DNA from: Permianibacter fluminis
GTDB taxonomy: Bacteria > Pseudomonadota > Gammaproteobacteria > Enterobacterales > Permianibacteraceae
DNA length: 64,000 nucleotides
Direction: 5' to 3'
Assembly (NCBI RefSeq): GCF_013179735.1
Contig: NZ_JABMEG010000001.1
Span: 2,480,001 to 2,544,000, forward strand
Shown here: positions 16,322-24,891 of the stretch, piece by piece
Numbering within the stretch: the stretch's first letter is position 1
Layout: each line of letters starts with the position of its first letter
Made by a program: the position numbers and the translations under genes
The notes under the pieces: model-generated
Told to the model about the DNA's origin: nothing
Database searches by the model: none
The model's input: the letters and a program-made list of their open reading frames with translations, nothing else

Positions 16322-17050
16322 ATGGAACCCAGCCTGTTTGACGATTTCATTGCCGTCTACGACGACGTGCTGCCGGCCGCTTTTTGTCAGCAATTGCTCG
16401 AACAATTTGAAGCCAGCGACAAGCGCATTGCCGGGCGCACCGGCCACGGTGTTGATGCCAGCAAAAAACTCAGCACCGATATCACCTTGAATCTGCATCA
16501 GGAATGGCTGCCGACCTTGCAGCGTTTGCTGGATCTGAGCTATCCCGCCTTGAAAGATTATCTGGTCCGGCTGCGCTTTCCGCTGATCGGCGCACTGTCA
16601 CCTACCGTTGCCGATCCCGCGACGGGCAAGCCGGTCAATCTGAGTCTGGACAATTGGCCGCAATACGGCCTGCCGATGGTTGATCAACTGGTGCCATATC
16701 TGTATCGCTACGGCAATCTGAACCTGCAGAAATACACCGCCGGCGAAGGCGGCTATTTTCACTGGCATTCCGAGATCTATCCGCAAGACGAACGCTGCGA
16801 GCCGCTGCATCGGGTCTTGCTGTTCATGTTCTATTTGAATGATGTCGCCGTTGGTGGCGAAACCGAGTTTTATTACCAGCAACAAAAGATCAGCCCGAAA
16901 CGCGGCCGCATGGTGATTGCGCCGGCCGGTTTCACCCACACCCATCGCGGCAATATGCCGGTATCGAATGACAAATACATCGCCACGTCCTGGGTGATGT
17001 TTCAGCGCGCCGAGCAGTTGTACGGCAAGCCGCAGCCAGCCACGTCATAG
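16322..17050 (+). CDS. 2OG-Fe(II) oxygenase family protein
   Basis: A 242-residue protein with the double-stranded beta-helix signature of prolyl-4-hydroxylase-like oxygenases. YFHWHSE gives the first iron ligands (H-x-E). LFMFYLNDVAVGGETEFYYQ is the usual strand pair. The distal His and the 2-oxoglutarate-binding Arg are in FTHTHRG. Such enzymes hydroxylate proteins or small molecules using iron, oxygen and 2-oxoglutarate; the substrate is unknown. It begins at ATG 16322 and sits between lysAC and asd, but nothing links it to lysine synthesis beyond position. Confidence 0.88.
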   Translation: MEPSLFDDFIAVYDDVLPAAFCQQLLEQFEASDKRIAGRTGHGVDASKKLSTDITLNLHQEWLPTLQRLLDLSYPALKDYLVRLRFPLIGALSPTVADPATGKPVNLSLDNWPQYGLPMVDQLVPYLYRYGNLNLQKYTAGEGGYFHWHSEIYPQDERCEPLHRVLLFMFYLNDVAVGGETEFYYQQQKISPKRGRMVIAPAGFTHTHRGNMPVSNDKYIATSWVMFQRAEQLYGKPQPATS

Positions 17051-17269
17051 CCTGTTCGCGCTTTGACGTTTTCTGCCGGTTCAGGTGGATACCTGCCTGT
17101 TTTTAATGGCTGACGCTGGCAGTTACACCCTATGCATGGCGCTGCACGTCTCGGCAATGCGGCAAGTATTCCGGCAATTCGGTACAACAAAGTCATAACT
17201 GGCGCAGCCGTGGCTGCGCTAGAATTGCCGCGCGTTTTTTTGCTTCCCCTCTGCTTGAAGATCCCAACC

Positions 17270-18292
17270 ATGAGCCAGTCTTTTGATGTCGCGGTGCTCG
17301 GTGCAACCGGCGCGGTCGGTTCCACTGTCATTGAAATCCTTGAACAACGGGAATTCCCGGTCGGCAAGTTGTACGCCTTGGCGAGCAAACGCTCGGCTGG
17401 CGAAACGCTGATGTTCCGCGGCAAACCGGTGATGATCGAAGATGCCGACCTGTTCGACTGGACCAAGGTCAAGCTGGCGTTCTTCGCGGCCGGCGGCTCG
17501 GTTTCGGCCGAACTGGCGCCACGGGCGACGGCGGCTGGCGTGGTCGTCATCGACAAGACCTCGCAATTCCGCTACGAGCCGGATATTCCCCTGATCGTCC
17601 CCGAGGTCAACGGCCACCTGATTGGCCAGTACACGCAGCGCAATATCATCGCCTGTCCGAACTGCTCGACCATCCAGCTGGTGGTGGCGCTCAAGCCCAT
17701 TCATGACGCGGTCGGCATCGACCGGCTCAATATCGCCACCTACCAGGCGGTGTCCGGCACCGGCAAGGCGGCCATCGAGGAACTGGTCCAGCAAACCGCC
17801 CAGTTGCTGAACGGCAAGGGCGCCGACTCGAAGGTCTATCCCAAGCAGATTGCCTTCAACGTGCTGCCGCAGATCGACAGCTTCCAGGACAACGGCTACA
17901 CCAAAGAAGAGATGAAGCTGGTCTGGGAAACCCAGAAAATCCTCGGCGACGACAGTATCCGGGTCAACGCCACGGCGGTCCGGGTGCCGGTGTTCTATGG
18001 TCATTCCGAGGCGGTGGCGGTGGAAACCCGGGCCAAACTCAGCGCCGAAGAGGCGACCAAGCTGCTGAAAAAGGCGCCGGGCGTGAAGGTGCTCGACAGC
18101 CGCAAACCCGGTGGTTATGCGACCCCGGTGACCGAAGCGGCGGGCGAGGATGCGGTGTTCGTGTCCCGGATTCGTGAGGACATTTCCCACCCCAACGGCC
18201 TGAATTTGTGGATTGTGTCCGATAACGTGCGAAAAGGCGCCGCCCTGAACTCGGTGCAGATCGCGGAAAGGTTGGTCAAAGAGTATTTCTAG
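17270..18292 (+). CDS. asd: Aspartate-semialdehyde dehydrogenase
   Basis: A 340-residue enzyme that reduces aspartyl phosphate to aspartate semialdehyde with NADPH, the branch point for lysine, threonine, methionine and diaminopimelate. Seen: the N-terminal nucleotide loop GATGAVGSTV, the catalytic Cys (about 132) in CPNCSTIQ, and RVPVFYGHSEAV with the active-site His. The 340-residue size is that of the Pseudomonas-type enzyme. I start at MSQSFDVAVLGATG (17270). An 8-bp perfect inverted repeat (17202-17209 / 17212-17219) and a TAGAAT hexamer just upstream may be regulatory. The product acts directly after the kinase domain of lysAC. Confidence 0.97.
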   Translation: MSQSFDVAVLGATGAVGSTVIEILEQREFPVGKLYALASKRSAGETLMFRGKPVMIEDADLFDWTKVKLAFFAAGGSVSAELAPRATAAGVVVIDKTSQFRYEPDIPLIVPEVNGHLIGQYTQRNIIACPNCSTIQLVVALKPIHDAVGIDRLNIATYQAVSGTGKAAIEELVQQTAQLLNGKGADSKVYPKQIAFNVLPQIDSFQDNGYTKEEMKLVWETQKILGDDSIRVNATAVRVPVFYGHSEAVAVETRAKLSAEEATKLLKKAPGVKVLDSRKPGGYATPVTEAAGEDAVFVSRIREDISHPNGLNLWIVSDNVRKGAALNSVQIAERLVKEYF

Positions 18293-18300
18293 GCTATAGT
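18272..18300 (+). promoter_or_regulatory. Possible sigma-70 promoter for fimV
   Basis: TTGGTC and TATAGT separated by 17 nt, overlapping the 3' end of asd. The -10 matches 5 of 6 and the -35 only 3 of 6. It would give a leader of about 210 nt before fimV. Confidence 0.4.
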
Positions 18301-18514
18301 TCGGCCCTAGTTAAAGAACAATCTTAAGATCGGGCGGTATCTACGACCTCCCGTTAGGGTTTCGGCTCCCAAGCGGACACCAGAGACCCGGATTGCCACA
18401 GGGCCGGAAGTCGGGCTTCCGACGTGCCGGTGCGGACGTGCCGCTGAGCCGCCGCGCCGCCTTTCCGCCGCCTGTGGGCTTTCTGCACCGGTCGGGACAG
18501 TGAAGGGAATAACT

Positions 18515-20881
18515 ATGCTGCGCAAGTTTGCTGCTGTTGCGGGAATTACCGTCGGAACCGTCAGTCTGTTGGCGGCTTCGGTCGTGCATGCCTTGGGCAT
18601 GGGCGATATTCGGCCCGGCTCCGGCCTCAATCAGCCGCTCAATGCGGAAATCGAACTGGTTTCACTGCGCGGCGTCAGCCCTGATGAAATCCGCGCCACC
18701 GTTGCCAGCCTCGAAGAATTCGACAAAGCCGGCATCGAACGCGTTTACGCCCTCAATGATTTGAAGATGGTGGTGCAGTCGGCGCCGAATGGCGAAGCCA
18801 TTATCAAATTGCGCACCAAAGATGCGGTGCGCGAACCGTTCCTGAATTTCATCGTTGAACTGAACTGGCCAAACGGCCGCTTGCTGCGCGAATACACCTT
18901 GCTGTTGGATCCGCCGGTATTTGCCGACGAGGCGCCGGTCGTGATGGCGCGGCCAAAACCGCAGGCGCCGGTGACCACATCGGGGACGGTTGATACCACC
19001 CCGGTGCAAAGCGAAATGCCAGTGCAGTCGACGGAGCGTGCACCGAGCAGCAGCAGCGCCGTCAGCAACACCATGGCCGGTAGCGACAGCTACGGTCCGG
19101 TCAGTTCCAATGACACGCTGTGGAGCATTGCTTCGCGCGTCCGGCCCAATGACAGCGTGACGGTTCAACAAACGCTGGTCGCCATTTTCAAAGCCAATCC
19201 GCAGGCGTTCAACAACAACAACGTCAATCAGATGAAGCAGGGTGAAACCCTGCGCATTCCGAGCGCGGACGAAATTGCCGCCATTCCGCATCGCCGCGCT
19301 CTGGCTGAATTTGTTGGCGCTGGCGCGGTGGTGGAAACCGCCCGCCGTGGCAGCAGCGATGCCGGCAGCAGCGCCGGCAGCGGTCGGCTGACCTTGGCTG
19401 CCCCGCCAGAAAAATACAGCACCGGCAAAGGCGGCGCCTCGCGCGAAGCGGCCGAAGTGCTCAATCAGGAAAACGAGGCCCTGCGCGGTCAGCTCGGCAA
19501 ACTCGTTGATAAAACCCAGAAGCTGGAAAAACTGGTTCAGCTGAAAGATCAGCAGCTGTCTGAAGTCACCGGCAAACCGATACCGAAAACCACAATGCCG
19601 GCGGATACCTCGCCAAGCACAAGTACCACGACGCCGGTAACTGAAACCACTACTGCCGAATCACCGGAAGTGGTAGGCATGGCCCAGGAAGCGACACCGC
19701 CTGAGCCGGTGGTTGAAAAACCGAAAGACAAGCCGAAGAAAAAACCGACGACTCCGACCAAGCCGAAAGAAACCTCCTTCCTCGAAGGTCTGCTCGGCGA
19801 AAATGCCATGATCATCCTGCTCGCCATTCTTGGTGGCGTGGCGGTGCTGATCGGTTTCCTGATCTGGAAACGCAAGCAGGTCGCCGACGAGAATTTCCAC
19901 GAGTCGCTGTTGCCGCTGGATTCCGATGATTCGTCCGGCAACATGCGAATGGATGACGAATTCGATCTGCCGGAAGTCGGTGAAGACTTCCTGGCGCCGC
20001 CACCGGCGCCGGTCGCCGACAGCGTGGCAACGCCGCAAGAAACCGTTGCCGATCCGCTTGGCGAATCCGACATTTATATCGCTTACGGCAAATACGAACA
20101 GGCCGAGCAGCTGTTGCTGCGGGCGCTGCAGGATCAACCGAACCGGCACGAGCTGCGCTTGAAGCTGCTTGAGTGCTACGCCGAAATGCAGGAACAGAAC
20201 AAGTTCCGCGATCAGGTAGCGATGTTCCAGGATGCCATCGACAGCGATCCGCAACTGGCCAAGCAAGTCGAGAAACTGCAACAGCGCGCCTGGCCGACTG
20301 ATCGCTTCAGCAACCAGACCGCGCCGACACCGTTGCCAAGCGCCGATGACATTTTCGGTAGCGTTGGTGTCGGTGCGGGCAGCAACACCAAAACCAAAGC
20401 CGCCGAACCGGCCGCAACCACTTGGGCGCCAGCGCGCAAGGAAAATGTCGCGGCCGATTTCGACAACGAAGGCGAGTTTGCCCTCGACCTCGATGCCGAC
20501 CTGAGCAACGTCAGCAAAGACGCGGAACCGGCTCTGACGCTGGAGCCGGACGCCGACGACAGCGAATTCAGTTTTGATCTGGAAGACAACTCGTCGCTGA
20601 ACAGCACCGCTGCCAGCGATTGGCAACCGGAGTCGGAACCGTCGCCGGTGCGCGCCACCGCCGATGACAGCTTCAGCCTTGATGACATGGATGCCGATCT
20701 GCCCGGCGGCGACGAGCTCGGCATGGGCGACATCGATGAAATCGCCACCAAGCTGGATCTGGCGCGCGCCTATATCGAAATGCACGAAGTTGATGGCGCC
20801 AAGGAAATTCTGCAGGAAGTGCTGGCTGAAGGTAATGCCCAGCAGAAGCAGGAAGCACAGGCGCTGCTCGGCAAGCTGTAA
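18515..20881 (+). CDS. fimV: FimV-family polar hub protein
   Basis: A 788-residue inner-membrane protein that organises the cell pole for type IV pili and twitching in Pseudomonas. Seen: a signal peptide (MLRKFAAVAGITVGTVSLLA), the FimV N-terminal domain (LNQPLNAEIELVSLRGVSPDEI) and a LysM-like peptidoglycan-binding stretch (about 190-250). A coiled coil follows (about 315-350), then a Pro/Thr/Lys-rich linker and one membrane segment (about 429-449). The cytoplasmic part is very acidic with TPR-like repeats and ends in the conserved FimV C-terminal domain (DLARAYIEMHEVDGAKEILQ). Start at ATG 18515 with AAGGGA upstream. The order asd-fimV-truA is as in Pseudomonas. Confidence 0.95.
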   Translation: MLRKFAAVAGITVGTVSLLAASVVHALGMGDIRPGSGLNQPLNAEIELVSLRGVSPDEIRATVASLEEFDKAGIERVYALNDLKMVVQSAPNGEAIIKLRTKDAVREPFLNFIVELNWPNGRLLREYTLLLDPPVFADEAPVVMARPKPQAPVTTSGTVDTTPVQSEMPVQSTERAPSSSSAVSNTMAGSDSYGPVSSNDTLWSIASRVRPNDSVTVQQTLVAIFKANPQAFNNNNVNQMKQGETLRIPSADEIAAIPHRRALAEFVGAGAVVETARRGSSDAGSSAGSGRLTLAAPPEKYSTGKGGASREAAEVLNQENEALRGQLGKLVDKTQKLEKLVQLKDQQLSEVTGKPIPKTTMPADTSPSTSTTTPVTETTTAESPEVVGMAQEATPPEPVVEKPKDKPKKKPTTPTKPKETSFLEGLLGENAMIILLAILGGVAVLIGFLIWKRKQVADENFHESLLPLDSDDSSGNMRMDDEFDLPEVGEDFLAPPPAPVADSVATPQETVADPLGESDIYIAYGKYEQAEQLLLRALQDQPNRHELRLKLLECYAEMQEQNKFRDQVAMFQDAIDSDPQLAKQVEKLQQRAWPTDRFSNQTAPTPLPSADDIFGSVGVGAGSNTKTKAAEPAATTWAPARKENVAADFDNEGEFALDLDADLSNVSKDAEPALTLEPDADDSEFSFDLEDNSSLNSTAASDWQPESEPSPVRATADDSFSLDDMDADLPGGDELGMGDIDEIATKLDLARAYIEMHEVDGAKEILQEVLAEGNAQQKQEAQALLGKL

Positions 20882-20901
20882 CCGCCAACGCCACCAACCT
20901 T

Positions 20902-20940
20902 TTCGGGCCGTTCGTCTCCGGACAACGGCCCGAATTGTTT
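20902..20940 (+). terminator. Likely terminator after fimV
   Basis: A perfect 11-bp inverted repeat (20902-20912 / 20924-20934) with an 11-nt loop, followed by TTGTTTGT. The T-run is interrupted, so termination may be partial. Confidence 0.65.
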
Positions 20941-21006
20941 GTGAAGCCGCTAAACTGAGCTCATTCCCTGTCGACGTCTCGCGCGTCTCTTTTGCCAGTG
21001 CCGACC

Positions 21007-21801
21007 ATGCCCCGTTACGCTGCCATCGTTGAATACCACGGCAAGGCCTATGCCGGTTGGCAATGGCAAGGTCATACCGTGGGCGTACAACAAGTGGTCG
21101 AAGAAGCGCTGGCGAAAATCGCCGACGAACCGGTCGATACCATCTGCGCCGGCCGCACCGACGCTGGCGTCCACGCCAGCCATCAAGTGGTGCATTTTGA
21201 TGTCGCTGCCAACCGCCCGGATCGCGCCTGGATTCTCGGCGGCAATATTCATCTGCCTGCTGATATCAGCGTGCGTTGGGCCGGCCGCGTTGCCGACGAT
21301 TTCAATGCCCGCTTTTCCGCACTCGGTCGTCGCTATCGCTATCTCATTCGCAACCGCCCCGGTCGCTCGGCCCTGCTGGCAAATGGCGTGACGCCGTTTT
21401 TGTATCCGCTGGATGTGAGCTTGATGCAACAGGCCGCGCGACATTTTCTCGGCGAACAAGATTTCTCGTCCGTACGGGCCGCAGAGTGTTCTTCCAAAAC
21501 CGCCTGGCGCAATATCCATCATCTGAACGTGACGCGACTGGGTGATTACGTGGTGGTCGATATCGCCGCCAATGCCTTCTTGCATCACATGGTGCGCAAT
21601 ATTGTCGGCGTTTTGCTCATGGTAGGGCAGGGCTTGCGCTCGCCGGATTGGGTAGCCGAGTTGTTGCGGGCGCGGGATCGGAAATTGTCTGCCGGGACGG
21701 CACCGGCTGATGGATTGTATTTGGTTGGAGTTAGGTATCCGGCGAGGTTTCAGATTCCGGTGTTGGCGCCGGGGCCGTTGTGGTTGAACTCAGAGATTTG
21801 A
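21007..21801 (+). CDS. truA: tRNA pseudouridine(38-40) synthase TruA
   Basis: A 264-residue pseudouridine synthase that modifies U38-U40 in the anticodon stem of many tRNAs. Seen: the catalytic Asp in AGRTDAGVHA (about residue 53), YHGKAYAGWQWQ near the N-terminus, and FLHHMVRNIVG, the third conserved motif. The length is normal (E. coli 270). ATG 21007 is preferred over an upstream TTG at 20992. The last 25 codons (21720-21800) use G/T-rich codons unlike the rest. In related genomes trpF then accD follow; here an AT-rich insert begins. Confidence 0.96.
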   Translation: MPRYAAIVEYHGKAYAGWQWQGHTVGVQQVVEEALAKIADEPVDTICAGRTDAGVHASHQVVHFDVAANRPDRAWILGGNIHLPADISVRWAGRVADDFNARFSALGRRYRYLIRNRPGRSALLANGVTPFLYPLDVSLMQQAARHFLGEQDFSSVRAAECSSKTAWRNIHHLNVTRLGDYVVVDIAANAFLHHMVRNIVGVLLMVGQGLRSPDWVAELLRARDRKLSAGTAPADGLYLVGVRYPARFQIPVLAPGPLWLNSEI

Positions 21802-21874
21802 ATTTGGCTTTGGGGAATCAGATAGCTCTATTAGCTAGTGAGCTTACCAAGTATCGAGTGATGCGTGTAAAAAG

Positions 21875-22705
21875 ATGAATATACATTCGATCGTATTTTA
21901 TTCATTGCTGGGTTCATTTTTTCTCAATGACTCGCTATTGGCGGCTGACCAGCCTTTTTCCAGATGTGATGAGCGAACTTATCCGGATGGAAGAGTTAGC
22001 GTCGTATCGACTTGCTTGGCTGAAAACACAAAACAAGCAAATGCGAATATTTTTGACCTATATCTGGGTGCGTACATTGAGAAAAGGCCAGAGGATATTT
22101 CGGCACTTTTGGAGTCATTCAGGCCGTACATATCCAATCATGAGTTTTTATATCAAGCAGGGACAAATCAGCTGAGAAAAGGAAATTCCGTCAATGCGAT
22201 AGCTGATCTCGTCGCATCAACAGAGGCGGGCAGCTCGAAGGCTCCGTACTTACTCTTTTATCTTTACAGTAAGGAGGGGGAAAGGGAAAAAGCGATTAGG
22301 GCATTAACGATTGCCGCTGAGCGTAGGCATTCAGGCGCCGAATTCCAACTTTCTGCCCTACTTTTAGAAGGACTAGATGTTCGCCGAGATACCTCTTTGG
22401 CATTAAAATATTTGCGCGATGCAGCAGAACAAGGCGAACATCAGGCGCTGCAAAAATTGTATGAGTATAGTGACTTACTTCCCGTTCCCGAACGAGGCAA
22501 CTGGCAGCTATTACATCAACTATATTATGCGTCGTCTGATGGTGAATTAACCAAATCCCTCCAAGCCGTTGGTGACTATGAGCTGTTTTGCGAATTCTTG
22601 AAGAAAAAAGATGCGTTGATGGATGGAGTTTGGTCTTCAGATGATTTAGCGGGTAATCGAGGAGATGTTTTGCTTTTCCTGACTATTAAATGTATGAAGA
22701 AGTAG
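21875..22705 (+). CDS. Secreted Sel1/TPR-repeat-like protein of low GC content
   Basis: A 276-residue protein with a short signal peptide (MNIHSIVFYSLLGSFFLNDSLLAADQ). Helical repeats follow: NAIADLVASTE, AIRALTIAAERRHSGAEFQL and the clearest Sel1-like unit, DTSLALKYLRDAAEQGEHQA (about residues 165-205). Such repeats bind proteins and are common in envelope or effector proteins; no partner can be named. Base composition is clearly AT-richer than every neighbour and codon choice differs (many AAA, TTA, AGA), which suggests acquisition from outside. It stands at the position where trpF lies in related genomes. The start is plausible but lacks a strong ribosome binding site. Confidence 0.75.
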   Translation: MNIHSIVFYSLLGSFFLNDSLLAADQPFSRCDERTYPDGRVSVVSTCLAENTKQANANIFDLYLGAYIEKRPEDISALLESFRPYISNHEFLYQAGTNQLRKGNSVNAIADLVASTEAGSSKAPYLLFYLYSKEGEREKAIRALTIAAERRHSGAEFQLSALLLEGLDVRRDTSLALKYLRDAAEQGEHQALQKLYEYSDLLPVPERGNWQLLHQLYYASSDGELTKSLQAVGDYELFCEFLKKKDALMDGVWSSDDLAGNRGDVLLFLTIKCMKK

Positions 22706-22815
22706 CTCGTTGAGACCGCGATTAGCGAAGCGCAATCGGACGCATATTGTTTCTTCAGGGTTTCTCCCAAGTCTCGTAATTTTGGGCTGCAGCCGGGTCC
22801 CGCCCCGGCGGGCGG

Positions 22816-22842
22816 GTAACTTTCTTTGCGAAAGAAAGTTAC
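22816..22842. repeat. Perfect 12-bp palindrome GTAACTTTCTTT
   Basis: Arms 22816-22827 and 22831-22842 with loop GCG form a perfect hairpin. A related but shorter hairpin with the same ACTTTCTTTG arm lies at 23376-23402 in the same region. Confidence 0.85.
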
Positions 22843-22910
22843 CAAAGAAACATGCCCGGCTCCGAGCCGTGCTGCGCACGGTTCCCTGTGCTGCTCATTC
22901 CGTCCGGGGC

Positions 22911-22944
22911 TTTTGTGACAGTACATCCCTGTACAGTCACAAAA
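22911..22944. repeat. 15-bp inverted repeat (TTTTGTGACAGTACA arms)
   Basis: Arms 22911-22925 and 22930-22944 pair with one mismatch around TCCC. It is flanked by C/G-rich text and could also end transcription arriving from the Sel1-like gene, although it lies over 200 nt past its stop. Confidence 0.8.
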
Positions 22945-23065
22945 GGCTTCGGCTTCCTGCCTCGCCCCTTCGCTGCGCTACGGGCTATTAACCCAGACTG
23001 CATTCCGCTGCTCGGCTCGTCGAACGGGCGGGAAGTCAAAGGTACGCTTCGCGCAAAAGATATCC

Positions 23066-23142
23066 GTCATCCCCGCGCAGGCGGGGATCCAGTGTCTTCT
23101 CGTGCTTCAAAGTCTCTGGATTCCCGCCTGCGCGGGAATGAC
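23066..23142. repeat. Miniature inverted-repeat element of the ATTCCCGCGCAGGCGGGAAT type
   Basis: Two 27-nt arms (23066-23092 and 23116-23142) are inverted copies with two mismatches, each itself a nested palindrome of CCCGC/GCGGG. The arm motif resembles the dRS3-type repeat known from Neisseria and widespread in proteobacteria. The pair with a 23-nt core looks like a miniature insertion. Confidence 0.85.
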
Positions 23143-23375
23143 GAATGAAAGAAAAAAAGCGAAGCAAAAAACTTAACTAGAATCCGGGGTCCCCATTCGC
23201 GCCAGCCGGCGATTCGGCGTTAGCGGTAGGGTGCGCAAGCCTGGACGGCTTGCGCAGTGCTGATAAGGCAGGACGCCGCATCAGCACGTGCCCGTAGCCG
23301 ATGGCGTCGAAGCGACGGGCGGTGTCTCCGAAGCAACCGAACAATTCTGGCGCGCTGGGGCGCGTTTCTTTGCTT

Positions 23376-23402
23376 ACTTTCTTTGGCGCGAGCAAAGAAA
23401 GT
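23376..23402. repeat. 10-bp palindrome ACTTTCTTTG
   Basis: Arms 23376-23385 and 23393-23402 are perfect, with loop GCGCGAG. It shares its arm with the hairpin at 22816-22842, so the two probably belong to one repeat family. Confidence 0.8.
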
Positions 23403-23523
23403 GAGGCGCCCGCCGGGGCGCGACCCGGCAATGGTTGGAGTCGAGACAGCGTGTTCGCGTTGTCGGCGTTATAACGGGGAAATTCTGTTTGATGGTTGCT
23501 GGGAGATGCGTTCTACGTAGCTT

Positions 23524-23560
23524 CCCCTCTCCCTAACCCTCTCCGGCAGGGGGAGAGGGG
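23524..23560. repeat. CCCTCTCCC-type extragenic palindrome, copy 1
   Basis: Arms CCCCTCTCCC (23524-23533) and GGGAGAGGGG (23551-23560) are perfect. Related C/G-rich elements occur at 25158-25250 and 41717-41741. Confidence 0.8.
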
Positions 23561-23639
23561 ATGGTTCGGAGCGCTTGGGGCGGATGGCAGGGTAACTCAG
23601 CGATACCTGCGCAGTGGTGAAGACGAAGCGCGAGTCGAA

Positions 23640-23666
23640 ATAAAAAGGGGCGCATCGCGCCCCTTT
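23640..23666 (-). terminator. Terminator of the PLP decarboxylase gene
   Basis: On the minus strand a stem AAAGGGGCGC / GCGCCCCTTT with loop GAT is followed by TTATTT, 17 nt past the stop codon. Confidence 0.85.
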
Positions 23667-23682
23667 GTTCAACTGCAGCCAA

Positions 23683-24891
23683 TCATGCCGCACATTTCTT
23701 CTTGTCAGCATCGCTGACCACCTGCACCGCCTGACTGTCGTAATAAAACGACGCCAACGGCGGAAAACCATTGAACTCCACCGCGCTGTAGCTGGTGGTG
23801 TAAGCACCGGTACCGACAAAATAAACGCGGTCGCCAGATTTGAGCGAGAGCGGCAGTGGGTATTGGTGCTTCTCGTACAGGATGTCGGCGCTGTCGCAGG
23901 TGGGGCCGGCGAGGATCACCGGTTCGGTAGCGGCTTCGTTCTGCGCGTTGGTGTAAATCGGGTATTTGATCGACTCGTCCATGGTTTCGATCAGGCCGCC
24001 GAACTTGCCGGCGTCGACATAAACCCAGCGCGGGCCGCTGTCGTCTTTGCGCGACACGAGCACGACTTCGGTGACCAGCACGCCGGCATCGGCGACCAGA
24101 TAACGACCCGGCTCCATGATCAGTTTCACCGGCGTGTGGCGGAAGCGTTCGGCAATGGCTTGCTCGATCACTTCCGCGTAGCGACGCAGTTCCGGGGTCG
24201 GGTTGACGTAGTTGCCCGGCAGGCCGCCGCCGAGGTTGATCAAATCCAGCGCGATGCCGGCTTGCCAGGCACTGGTGAAAATCTTTTTGACCCGATCCAG
24301 GGCGGCGCCCCAGGCGGCCAGATCGCGTTGCTGCGAGCCGACATGGAACGATACGCCGCGCGGCCACAGGCCAAGCGCGCGTGCCTGTTTGATCAGATCA
24401 ATTGCCATGCCCGGCTCGCAGCCGAATTTGCGCGACAGCGGCCAGTCGGCGCCCGGGCGATCTTCGGTCAGCACGCGGACATACACTTGCGCGCCCGGCG
24501 CGTGTTCGGCGATTTGCGCCAGATCGGCAGCGCTGTCGGTGGCGAACAGGCGCACGCCTTTTTCATAGAAGTAGGCGACGTCGCGAGCTTTCTTGATGGT
24601 GTTGCCGAAGCTGACCCGGCTCGGTGAAACGCCCATGCCGAGCACTTTGTCGAGCTCGTAACGCGAGGCGATATCGAAGCAGCCGCCGTTGTCACGGACC
24701 AGGCCGATCACTTCCGGTGACGGGTTGGCTTTGACCGCGTAATAAATGGCGGCGGTCGGGAAGGCGCGTTCGAGTTGGGCGTAGCGCTGCCGAACGACCG
24801 CGAGGTCGATGAGCAGGCACGGCGTCTGGATACGGGTTTCAGCGGCAGAAAATGCAGATAGGCGATCGCCCAGATGACGCTCAAGAGTCAT
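23683..24891 (-). CDS. Fold-III PLP-dependent decarboxylase (ornithine decarboxylase-like)
   Basis: A 402-residue enzyme of the alanine-racemase-fold decarboxylases. The PLP Lys is in YYAVKANPSPEVI (about residue 56). FHVGSQQRD gives the His that stacks on PLP, followed by INLGGGLPGNY and IMEPGRYLVADAG. The active-site Cys is in GPTCDSAD, and YTTSYSAVEFNGF is near the end. The pattern is that of eukaryote-type ornithine decarboxylase, making putrescine; lysine cannot be excluded as a second substrate. The C-terminus DKKKCAA is Lys-rich. Start at ATG 24891 (MTLERHLGD); 24930 would add 13 residues. It lies on the opposite strand between truA and accD, inside the islet that replaces trpF. Confidence 0.88.
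   Translation of the reverse strand: MTLERHLGDRLSAFSAAETRIQTPCLLIDLAVVRQRYAQLERAFPTAAIYYAVKANPSPEVIGLVRDNGGCFDIASRYELDKVLGMGVSPSRVSFGNTIKKARDVAYFYEKGVRLFATDSAADLAQIAEHAPGAQVYVRVLTEDRPGADWPLSRKFGCEPGMAIDLIKQARALGLWPRGVSFHVGSQQRDLAAWGAALDRVKKIFTSAWQAGIALDLINLGGGLPGNYVNPTPELRRYAEVIEQAIAERFRHTPVKLIMEPGRYLVADAGVLVTEVVLVSRKDDSGPRWVYVDAGKFGGLIETMDESIKYPIYTNAQNEAATEPVILAGPTCDSADILYEKHQYPLPLSLKSGDRVYFVGTGAYTTSYSAVEFNGFPPLASFYYDSQAVQVVSDADKKKCAA

Larger units (their letters stand above)
22706..23682. other. Gene-free region dense in palindromic repeats
   Basis: A 977-nt stretch with no credible gene. It holds at least six hairpins: 22719-22738 (CGATT/AATCG type), 22816-22842, 22911-22944, a 27-nt-arm inverted repeat at 23066-23142, 23376-23402, and a CCCTCTCCC-type element at 23524-23560. 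Short open frames here translate the repeats and look spurious. The region resembles an accretion site for miniature extragenic repeats. Confidence 0.75.

Noticed and set aside
22576-22926. Short frames across the palindromic-repeat region
   Set aside because: They translate repeat DNA; similar peptides arise wherever such repeats occur.
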